NCBI GenBank assembly: GCA_037043455.1
Contig: JAWPHD010005070.1
Location: 62,001 to 126,000, forward strand
Source: Cyrtodaria siliqua
Lineage: Eukaryota > Mollusca > Bivalvia > Adapedonta > Hiatellidae
Reading direction: 5' to 3'
DNA: 64,000 nucleotides
In this document: positions 34,606-43,996 of the stretch, piece after piece
How the letters are laid out: every line of letters begins with the position of its first letter
Numbering within the stretch: the first letter of the stretch is position 1
The notes under the pieces: model-generated
What the model saw: the letters and a program-made list of their open reading frames with translations, nothing else
What the model was told of the DNA's origin: nothing
Databases searched by the model: none
Program-made: the position numbers and the translations under genes

Positions 34606-35603
34606 CTGGAAACAGAACATGAGTGAGGGTATAAAAAGGTTGCCAACATATTGAAGGTGGGTAAATATCGGGCAATGAAGGCAGAATTAACTTTCTAGGG
34701 TTATTCAATTTTCAATTTAACAAATATCAGAACACGCAGGCTAGTAGCATTTTGAGGGACGTTCGTGAGATTTGGGTTGTAATAACTGTCTTTCCGTCGC
34801 TAAACAATACTATATTTATTCTAATAGCTAATAGACGCCACGGATCGTTGCAACTTTCAAGTGTGTGGTGATGAGGAGGGGCGGGAAAGGGGGAAAGGTG
34901 TGGCGGATAATATGAGGCACTCCATAGTTTAATGTCAAATTCTCAACAATAAAACCCATGACAAGCTCTTAGCCTGAATCCTTGAGCAAAATAAATCACA
35001 TCCTTAACATAGAAGACAACACGCCTAAGGAATGTGACAAAATTAAAAATCGTGTAATGCTTCGGCATGTCATGTCATCACTGGTAATTTTAGCATTGTA
35101 GATACACGTATTCATCATTTGTTTTCTAAAGGTCAGAAGTAAAGATTGCCTTAATTGATAGCTTTTGATGCATGTCGTGCTCAGATCGCCCAGTCCATTG
35201 CGGGTTTTAGTAGAAAAAGGTGTCGTAGACAACATGCGGACTCGAACTCCGTTTCTTATTGGAAAAAAAGTCAATTCTTAAAATCATATATAGCGATACC
35301 CATATTAACGTTTATACAGTTTACCCATCTTTACTTTTCTGAGACCTAGGTTTTTGTTTCGTAATTTGAAATCGGGAATTCAGGTATTTCGCAATAAATG
35401 TGTATTAGTTCAGGCTGATAAAACAGCTAATAATGTTATCATTGTTGTCATTACGTCAAGATTTTTATTTATAGAACTCGGGCGCACTAATTCGTACACT
35501 CCAAATCTCTCTACTGAGGATGATGTTGTTTCCACACATATATCTCAGTGTACTGCTTTCAAGGTTGGAGTAGACGAAAAGCAGAAGAAACTTCCAATTA
35601 GTA

Positions 35604-35782
35604 TACAGTTATCACATGTGTGTTTGGGGAACAGTCAAAACTGTTTTCCCGAGGTGGAGGGGATGGCAGTGTGAACTGTTTCCTGAGGCCGATAGGCCGA
35701 GGGAAACAGTTCACACTGACATCCCCCGACACCAAGGGAAAACAGTTTTGACTGTTCCCCAAACACACATGTGATAACTGTT
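35604..35782. repeat. Long palindrome (foldback element)
   Basis: Left arm ACAGTTATCACATGTGTG, GGGGAACAGTCAAAACTG; right arm its inverse, ending 35782. The centre reads CCTGAGGCC GATA GGCCGAGGG. The arms are nearly perfect over about 80 bp. Located in an intron. The flank 'ataatgggaacctatgg' (35837) resembles 39651-39666 beside another hairpin. Confidence 0.9.
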
Positions 35783-36639
35783 TTATTGCCTGATTAATGT
35801 TACTGTACGAAACAGTGAAAATTAAAATTTGTTTTATAATGGGAACCTATGGTGAAAAAAGCAACATGACGTCACACAAACGAAATTCCAGCACGTGAGG
35901 GAAACAGTCGAAACTAAAGCCCGGTAACAGTTCGTTTTCACCGGGAACAGTCTTTTCCTTAGTGAATTAGCAAGAAATGACGATATAGCATTTATATAGG
36001 AGATCAGGTAATAATAATGGATGCGCATGTTACACAAGCAACCTTATAAAACCTATTATATTTCTAATTATAGTGCCTGTACATCTACAAACGTATCCAA
36101 GCTTTTAATTCCTGTCTTTCTGTCGACAAATGATATTGTGCTAGTTAAACTTGTTAAACAGTAAAATCAAAGGAGATTATAACGCTATTATTTTGAAAAA
36201 CTCTGCATGTTTAGTGGGTGAATCATTTACAGTTCACCACTATGCTTTGCTCTTTGATTGTGCGATGACAGGACATAGTGTGGACACGTTAATGACGTCT
36301 ACCTAAATCCGGAGAGGACGCTTACATTTGATGTTTGTCTCTAATCTTGTCTTGTCTGGCCCTTAATGGTTTATTCCCTTGTTGATCTGGCTTCTGCTGA
36401 GTTACTTAGTACTTGCATTGTGGCTTTCTAGGCTTTTGTTTTTTTATATTAATATATGATCATCTTTATGTTATACTTATATTGCTTGTTTCTTTACAAT
36501 AGGGTAAGAGTGAGATTGGGTGCACCCTAAAACCCGGTTTTAACACCCCAGCGGACTTTTGCCACTGACCGTTCCAAGGCGGTAGCGTTATTGTCACTTT
36601 CATGTTTGAGATGTCATATACCTTGCCTTTTATTTATCG

Positions 36640-37880
36640 TTGTAGTTGTTGTTTGTATCTATGCGTAGTTGTTGTTTGTATATATGCGTGTATTTGGTTG
36701 ACTGTGGTGCTTGAATGCTACCTTGTAGTTGTTGTTTGTATATATGCGTAGTTGTTGTTTGTATATATGCGTGTATTTGGTTGACTGTGGTGCTTGAATG
36801 TTACCTTGTAGTTGTTGTTTGTATATATGCGTGTATTTGGTTGACTGTGGTGCTTGAATGTTACCTTGTAGTTGTTGTTTGTATCTATGCGTGTATTTGG
36901 TTGACTGTGGTGCTTGAATGCTACCTTGTAGTTGTTGTTTGTATATATGCGTGTATTTGGTTGACTGTGGTGCCTGTATTCTTGTAGTTGTTGTTTGTAT
37001 CTATGCGTAGTTGTTGTTTGTATATATGCGTAGTTGTTGTTTGTATCTATGCGTGTATTTGGTTGACTGTTGTGCTTGAATGCTACCTTGTAGTTGTTGT
37101 TTGTATCTATGCGTAGTTGTTGTTTGTATATATGCGTGTATTTGGTTGACTGTGGTGCTTGAATGTTACCTTGTAGTTGTTGTTTGTATATATGCGTGTA
37201 TTTGGTCGACTGTGGTGCTTGAATGCTACCTTGTAGTTGTTGTTTGTATCTATGCGTGTATTTGGTTGACTGTGGTGCTTGAATGTTACCTTGTAGTTGT
37301 TGTTTGTATCTATGCGTAGTTGTTGTTTGTATCTATGCGTGTATTTGGTTGACTGTGGTGCTTGAATGCTACCTTGTAGTTGTTGTTTGTATCTATGCGT
37401 AGTTGTTGTTTGTATCTATGCGTAGTTGTTGTTTGTATATATGCGTGTATTTGGTTGACTGTGGTGCTTGAATGTTACCTTGTAGTTGTTGTTTGTATCT
37501 ATGCGTAGTTGTTGTTTGTATCTATGCGTGTATTTGGTTGACTGTGGTGCTTGAATGCTACCTTGTAGTTGTTGTTTGTATCTATGCGTAGTTGTTGTTT
37601 GTATCTATGCGTAGTTGTTGTTTGTATCTATGCGTGTATTTGGTTGACTGTGGTGCTTGAATGCTACCTTGTAGTTGTTGTTTGTATCTATGCGTAGTTG
37701 TTGTTTGTATCTATGCGTAGTTGTTGTTTGTATCTATGCGTGTATTTGGTTGACTGTGGTGCTTGAATGCTACCTTGTAGTTGTTGTTTGTATCTATGCG
37801 TAGTTGTTGTTTGTATCTATGCGTAGTTGTTGTTTGTATCTATGCGTGTATTTGGTTGACTGTGGTGCTTGAATGCCACA
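36640..37880. repeat. Composite 60-bp/23-bp minisatellite in intron
   Basis: The 60-bp unit runs GTAGTTGTTGTTTGTATATA, TGCGTGTATTTGGTTGACTG, TGGTGCTTGAATGTTACCTT. Its first 23 bp (GTAGTTGTTGTTTGTATCTA plus TGC) also multiply alone, one to three times between full units, increasingly towards the right end. Confidence 0.93.
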
Positions 37881-37959
37881 TTTCCAGTTCGACTTTTATC
37901 TCTAGTTTGTGTGTAGAGCGTATGCCAGTGTTCAAGCATAGTTGTTTTAATGGTCTTTG

Positions 37960-38110
37960 TTTTTTTTAGAGGGGAGGGAGGTGGGATTTGGCGTGTGTGT
38001 CTGTTTTTGTATTGTTTTTTTTTGTTTTTTTGGAGGGGGGATGCGGGCGTGTGAGGAGGAAGGGGTGGGGGTGTTGCGGGGCGGTTTTTGTTTGATTTTA
38101 AGCAACCTAC
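37960..38110. repeat. Low-complexity G/T-rich tract
   Basis: GGGGAGGGAGGTGGG, GTGTGTGTCTG, T-runs and GGAGGGGGGATGCGGGCGTG; no coding signal. Confidence 0.6.
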
Positions 38111-38330
38111 CATTGTTATATGCTCCATTTGTATCCCGCTTGTCGTGTCTACGTATGCTCTTGTCACTTCTTTGTCTTTCTTCTGTAAGTTTGTTGACAG
38201 TTTATATATTAATAGTATGAAAGTATGCTAAAAATTACACGCATCATATATACATAATAGCTTGCTGTTGAAGTATTTTTCGTTTTATATTTTGTTTGAA
38301 AATAATACATCTGTTGTTTATATGTTGTTA

Positions 38331-38520
38331 AGGTTCGAATCCTACTGGGAACTCAACTGGTAAGTGAGAAAGTGTCGATTCTTACGGATTTCGAGTCATA
38401 CAGTACTGTTACTACCCAGGAAAAACGGGGTGGTCTGTCTTTAACACACAAAACAAAAACAGACCATCATATATGACTTTACATGCGCTAAAATGACGTA
38501 AAACAGCATTCTAGCAAATA
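38331..38520 (+). mobile_element. SINE family 1 fragment (+)
   Basis: It starts inside the B box (GGTTCGAATCC) and runs through GTGTCGATTCTTACGGAT, ACAGTACTGTTACTACCCAGG to a TGACGTAAAACAGCATTC tail. 5' truncated. Confidence 0.8.
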
Positions 38521-38575
38521 CACTATACACCACGCACACGTGTTTAATCTTTTACATGTGTATTTACGTACGTAC

Positions 38576-38707
38576 CCTGAGAAGTGGCGACCAGACACAC
38601 TTTGTTCTCAAGTTTGGGCAACATCAATCCAGAGGAACTGTCATTACCGACGGATGATATCGCCGGTAACAATGAGGACTTGTTCCCATGGTTTCTCGAT
38701 GATTTGC
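38576..38707 (-). CDS. Most upstream visible exon of Ser/Lys/Thr-rich basic protein gene
   Basis: A 132-nt exon. Acceptor ATGAACTTCAG to 38708; donor CAGG|GTACGT from 38575. It enters with GC completing a codon from an unseen upstream exon and leaves with G, which joins GT of exon 34605-34437 as Gly. The peptide includes KSSRNHGNKSSLLPAISSVG and LMLPKLENKVCLVATSQ. Matching phases at all three joins, with 669 codons in total and no stop, argue for one gene. The start codon and first exon(s) were not found. Confidence 0.6.
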
Positions 38708-38759
38708 CTGAAGTTCATACATATGTGGTATGATCAAATAACTGTTACGTTATAGAACC

Positions 38760-39225
38760 ATAATCATATCAAACTGAAATGTTATACAGCTCAGAATCAT
38801 ACCAAACTGCAATGTCGTATAATGCATGGCCATATCAAACTGTAATGTTGTATAATGCATGGCCATATCAAACTGTAATGTTGTATAATGCATGGCCATA
38901 TCAAACTGTAATGTTGTATTATACAGCTCAGTATCATATCAAACGGTTATGTTATATAACTCTTGAGCATATCAAACTGTAATGTTATATAAATAATGAG
39001 CATATCTAACTGTAATGTTATATAAATCAAGATAATGTCAAACTGTAATGTTATATAACTCATGACCGTATCAAACTGTAATGTTATATAAATAATGACC
39101 ATATCAAACTGTAATGTTATATAACTCATGACCATACCAAACTGTAATGTTATATAACTCATGATCATATCAAACTGTAATGTTATATAACTCATGACCA
39201 TATCCAACTGTAACGTTATAGGACT
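38760..39225. repeat. 33-bp satellite array
   Basis: Units CATATCAAACTGTAATGTTA + TATAACTCATGAC. The left half has the variant GTTGTATAATGCATGGC. Related to the arrays at 39690, 43086 and 43997. Confidence 0.92.
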
Positions 39226-39480
39226 CACACAACTATTATCTCCCTTGAATACTCTTGCCCTACGGATGACGGAGGTAGATAAAATAAAACAAGTTCGCTT
39301 TTCTACATTTTACAGGATACATAGATTTATCTTTACCAGATTCTAAATCTACAGCATTTTAGGAAGAGATCACAGAAAAATGCATGTTGATATAAGATTT
39401 CTAGCTAATTCTGCCTCATTTTACACATCATAGGTCTAATCTCCACGGGGTTGTATTTTTGTCTAAATTTTGATAGGTGT

Positions 39481-39516
39481 CACCAGGGAGTACGTTATAT
39501 GACGTACTCCCTGGTG
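39481..39516. repeat. Perfect 15-bp hairpin
   Basis: CACCAGGGAGTACGT, 6-base loop TATATG, inverse arm. Confidence 0.9.
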
Positions 39517-39689
39517 TCACGCAAACATGAAATTAAAAAAAGTTCAATCTGGTAAATATTTGTTAAAAGTTAATAACACCAATGAAGAATTTAAGCATAA
39601 ATACATGTTGCAAAATCGTTTTTATCTCTAAGCCACGAACAAAAACATTACAATGGGACCCTATGGAAAATTAATTGTGGTGTGAGACG

Positions 39690-39865
39690 TATATAGCTCA
39701 TAATCATATCAAACCGTAATGTTATATAACTCATGATCATATCAAACTGTAATGTTATATAACTCATGACCACATCAAACTGTAATGTTATATAACTCAT
39801 GAGCATATCAAACGGTTATGTTAAATAACTCGTGACCATGTCAAACCGTAATGTTATTGAATCAT
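39690..39865. repeat. 33-bp satellite, about five units
   Basis: Same unit as 38760-39225. Confidence 0.88.
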
Positions 39866-40072
39866 TTCCAACAGAACTTGTGATTTTAAGTTGTATCTAA
39901 CTTAGAGATAGTAGCATGTATACATGCATGTGCTATGATTAAACTTGAATATTTTCAAGATATTATTCGGATGCCATGATCTGGGCTGTAAATGCAATTA
40001 ACAGCAGGGAAAATGAGTATAAAGAAGGCTGCACTAGCTAACGGTATCCCAAAATCCACTGTGTAAAGAATT

Positions 40073-40315
40073 GAATTGAATGTTGTTTAACGGCTCATCA
40101 ACACAGTATAGGTTATTTAGAGCCGCCCCAGAGAGTGGGGAAGGATACATAGGAATCCGGGAACCTGCCCTACTCTTATTATCGAATAGATTCCTATGGT
40201 TCTTTAACGTGCTCGGAGGATAGACAGATACACGGGACCGCCCGGTTTACGTCCCCATCCGACGGACGAGGCTAAGGAAAAGTGTCTTGCCCAAGAACAC
40301 ACCGACGGAAGAAAA
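40073..40315. repeat. Dispersed short repeat
   Basis: It begins GAATTGAATTGAATGTTGTT. It contains GGTTCTTTAACGTGCTCGG, 'gtttacgtccccatccgacggac' and AAGTGTCTTGCCCAAGAACAC. The last motif, read inverted as GTTCTTGGGCAAGACACTT, resembles the SINE motif GAGCAAGACACTT at 42717. Possibly SINE-related. Confidence 0.55.
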
Positions 40316-40465
40316 GTAACTATGAAAAGAACAGTAAATGTGAAAGTACAAGTGCACACTCCTACTTCAACACCTCCTGTTTTCACAAAAGAACAGTAGT
40401 CAAACTTGTATATTTGTATATAAACTCAAGAAAAAAAGGAACGCAACTCGGGAATTCTCACTTAA

Positions 40466-40751
40466 GGTCAGACAAAAAAATATGTGTGGTTCAGGTAACA
40501 CTGGCCAAAGAAATAGGGTAGGTAGGTAGGTAGGCTTTTATTATTTTTTTCTCAATAATGAATTCAATCTGATAATGAATTTAATATGTTAATTACTATA
40601 CCCTGAGTTCGATTTTTTTGCATTATCAACAATTTTTTTTATTTTTATTTTTTTATATATTTTTTAAATTTTTGCATATTTTTTTTTGGGTCGGCCCCTT
40701 AAAATAGGGTCGGTCGGGTTACCTGAACCACACATATTTTTTTGTTTGACC
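40466..40751. mobile_element. 286-bp MITE with 34-bp terminal inverted repeats
   Basis: Left end GGTCAGACAAAAAAATATGT, GTGGTTCAGGTAAC. The right end is its inverse with one mismatch (GGTCAAAC...). The interior is AT-rich with a (GGTA)n run. No clear target duplication. Confidence 0.85.
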
Positions 40752-41217
40752 CTATATAGTGTATACATATATAATGTGATGCTTTAATGGAATGGTACAT
40801 AACTACATTAGACATTTCCTTTCGGAAAAATACTAAAACAACACATAACACACCAAGTGTTATCCCTTCAAAGCTTCACTAGTTATAGAAAACGTGTTTT
40901 GCTCAAGCAGGTCAGCAAATTTAGGATGTAATATGTTGCAATCTTTTTACATTAAATACAGTACTGAAATGGCTCATATTTTCAAAGCGGAACTTCAACA
41001 TTTATGAATTTCGTGTTACAACGTGTACTGTGATTAAAAAGTCTATAACAGCACAGTTTTGTCCTTTCTCTTATTAGCTACATCAACAACATTTTTTCAC
41101 AAAACATCTTGGGATTTCTCTGGAATATTTCGTGGAAGTAAGATTGCAGTATATACGTTATTTAGCAGCAATTTCTTTTTTCTTTTAGTATATTAGGTAT
41201 TTTTATTTAGTAGCAAT
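40752..41217. other. AT-rich intergenic, no gene seen
   Basis: No recognisable features. Confidence 0.5.
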
Positions 41218-41545
41218 TGAATTTAAACTACAAGTATAGTAAATTGGTACGGCACAAGTACAGCAAATTGGTACGGCACAAGTATACTAAATTGGTATGG
41301 CACAAGTACAGCAAATTGGTACGGCACAAGTATAGCAAATTGGTACGGAACAATATAATAAATTGGTACAGCTCAAGTATAGTAAATTGGTACGGCACAA
41401 GCATAGCAAATTGGTACGGCACAAGTATAATAAATTGGTACGGCATAAGTAGAGCAAATTGGTACGCACAAGTATAATAAATAGGTAAGGCACAAGTATA
41501 CCAAATTGGTACGGCACAAGTATAGTAAATTGGTACGGCTACCTT
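41218..41545. repeat. 24-bp minisatellite
   Basis: About 13 units of GGCACAAGTATAGTAAATTG + GTAC. The period is a multiple of three, which produces open frames on the minus strand that should not be read as genes. Confidence 0.92.
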
Positions 41546-42049
41546 TTTTGTCCTGCTTATCCAAAGGACGCATAATTCGTCGAACACTCTTACGTTTGCG
41601 TATAACTGAGAAATAGCGTTTGTTGTTGCTCGTCGATTTGTATTCGCAGTATTCTCGATTGTAACCATAACGTGACTGATCACTCACGTTGACGTTACGT
41701 TTCCATAGAGAAGTTTACGCCTGGGAAAAGAGTGCTGTTGTATTTTAGTAAACTGGTTAATACCAATGATCATTAAAATCGTAAATGATGTATATATACT
41801 TTAAATTGTTTTTGTATCATAACTATGTATCATAACTATGTAGGGTGCATTCTGAATAAAGTCCGGCACCAATATCCATCAGTACAAATACTACGCAAGT
41901 AGCCTATATCCGCGACGTCGTGACAACAAGACCGATAACTCTTTTCGATGTCACGTAATTACACCGGGTAACGTCGGGTTCAAGTCCCCTTTTCAAAACT
42001 ACATATTTAGGATGCGTTTCTTTTATCATTTTTCGCTTGTTTTGAATGA

Positions 42050-42390
42050 TGTTTACGCAATTCTTAGCTCATGTTAGGCCATATATGATGGTCGATATTT
42101 TTATGGTATAGGCAGACCAAAGTTAACAGTCGGACGGACGGACGGACGAACAGCGGATATCTCATAAGTAGAGCAACATGGAGTAAATGCGCGCAAGAAA
42201 TTGTTCCTGTGTGGAACAAACTATCCCACTGGGAGCTCGACTTGTAGGTGAGAAAGTGTCGTTTCTTACGGATGGCGGGAGGTGTACAGTACTGGTTCTA
42301 ACTAGGAAAAGTGGGTGGCCCACCACGAAAAAAGTCGACCGTCATATATAACCTTACATGTGTTGAAAATGACGTAAAACACCATGCAAA
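42050..42390 (+). mobile_element. SINE family 1 fragments
   Basis: 42225-42390 (+) carries CCCACTGGGAGCTCGACTTG, GTGTCGTTTCTTACGGATGG and the TGACGTAAAACACCATGC tail. 42065-42120 resembles the opposite end in minus orientation (CATATATGATGGTCGA). A (GGAC)n stretch lies between. Confidence 0.7.
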
Positions 42391-42624
42391 CAAACACAAC
42401 AAACAAGCAAACTAACATTTTACAGGGGAACACTTTCCGCATCCCAAACACGAAATTCGGCATGCATTTGTACACCATTGAACCTTATCCGACTATCGCT
42501 GTTTTAAAGAATGTACGAATGGCATTGATGACAAAACTGCAGTTTATTTCCGCTTTCATATTTTATCCGCAAGTTTTAATTTTGAAGCTGCCTTTATATA
42601 TATATAAATAAAAGGAAGGTATTA

Positions 42625-42800
42625 GTGGAGTGCTGTGGTCTAGTGGTAGAGCGTTGGTCCCATGATCCAAAAGTCGTGGGTTCGATTCCCACCATAACCA
42701 TATGTGTTGTGTTCCTGAGCAAGACACTTTATCTGCATTGCTTAGTACTGGTTCTACCCAGGAAGACAATCAAGAAGTACCTTAGAAGCGAATCGCTTAC
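42625..42800 (+). mobile_element. tRNA-derived SINE (family 2)
   Basis: A box TGGTCTAGTGGTAGAGCG and B box GGTTCGATTCC lie at tRNA spacing (about 42638-42691). They are followed by a body with GAGCAAGACACTTTATCTGC and AGTACTGGTTCTACCCAGG. The last motif is shared with SINE family 1, so the two families share a 3' body. The tRNA fold is incomplete, so it is not called as a tRNA gene. Confidence 0.75.
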
Positions 42801-43085
42801 AACATGTATAGAATACAATAAGAAATGTATTGGGTTTCAAAAAAGAATATCCGGTCACGTACGATGTCTTTCAATGATGTAAACATTATAAATATAGTTT
42901 ATCCATCCGTATGTCACAGATATTACACTACAATTCATTTATTCTACTTATTTGAACGGTCACTTATTTCTTTGACATGGACTCCCTAGAACTATATTAT
43001 TCATGCACTAGGGATGAACTGAAGCCCAAACCGTTTAAACCTGATATTGATCGAATAGCCCATAATTTCTGAAGTTCATAATTAT

Positions 43086-43537
43086 ATGGTATGATCATAT
43101 ATCTGTTACGTTATAGAACCCATAATCATATCAAACTGAAATGTTATACAGCTCAGAATCATACCAAACTGCAATGCCATATAGACCAGGATCATATCAA
43201 ACTGTAATGTTGTATAATGCATGGCCATATCAAACTGTAATGTTGTATAATGCATGGCCATATCAAACTGTAATGTTGTATAATGCATGGCCATATCAAA
43301 CTGTAATGTTGTATAATGCATGGCCATATCAAACTGTAATGTTGTATAACTCATGATCTTGCTAAACTGTAATGTTATTTATTTCATGATCTTGTTAAAC
43401 TGTAGTGTTGTATAACTCATGATCTTGTTAAACTGTAATGTTATATAACTCATGATCTTGTTAAACTGTAATGTTATATAACTCATGATCTTGTTAAACT
43501 GTAATGTTATATAACTCATGATCATATCATCAAACTG
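43086..43537. repeat. 33-bp satellite array, left of LINE insert
   Basis: Units of GGCCATATCAAACTGTAATG + TTGTATAATGCAT, then a GATCTTGTTAAACTGTAATG variant. It runs directly into the LINE fragment at 43538. Confidence 0.92.
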
Positions 43538-43996
43538 TTACATCTTTGTTTCAAAAGGTTCATTCCTCTTATAAATTAGGACTTGTTCAAATGGTGATCT
43601 AATCGTCCCGAAACATAGGCTAAGTATATACAAACAAAGTATTCGTTATTCTGGTGCTGTCGTATGGAATTCGATCGCACCTCCAATGCGACAAGCCAAA
43701 CATATCAAAGATTTTATAAAGAAATATTATTCCTATCTATTAGGTTATACTAGTTAATTTAATGTGCTTGCATTTGGTTAAGTTCTTTAAAATAACTTTA
43801 AAATATTTATATATATAGGGACTTTTGATTTTACAACAGGAAACTCTTCAGAATTGTATAATATTGTATGTATATAACCATGTGTGTGTGTTACATGTTT
43901 CCTCATTTGATGGTCTCAAGGGAGAACAATTGTTGTAAATTGACTGAGTTACCATCATTAAATAAAGCATTTATTATTATTATTATTATTATTATT
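43538..43996 (+). mobile_element. 5'-truncated insertion of the copy-1 LINE
   Basis: It matches 5109-5568 of LINE copy 1 almost base for base: the last ~70 codons of ORF2, the 3'UTR, AATAAA and the (ATT)n tail. Satellite units abut both ends. The left border falls in CAAACTG|TTA, and the array resumes with TATGTATATAACTCGTG. A textbook truncated target-primed insertion into a pre-existing satellite. Confidence 0.93.

Noticed and set aside
41228..41687. Minus-strand frames of 104-151 codons, with a K/R-rich part at 41545-41687 as a possible upstream exon of the minus-strand gene
   Set aside because: Most of the length is the 24-bp minisatellite. The non-repeat part has only a weak donor (AAG|GTAGCC), no convincing acceptor and a stop just upstream. 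The phase would match exon 38707-38576, but that is a one-in-three chance.
41930..41995. tRNA-like B box (GGGTTCAAGTCCC)
   Set aside because: No A box at the right distance and no acceptor stem; probably a degenerate SINE or chance.
42638..42695. Possible functional tRNA gene
   Set aside because: A and B boxes are present, but the acceptor stem does not pair and the sequence runs into a SINE body.
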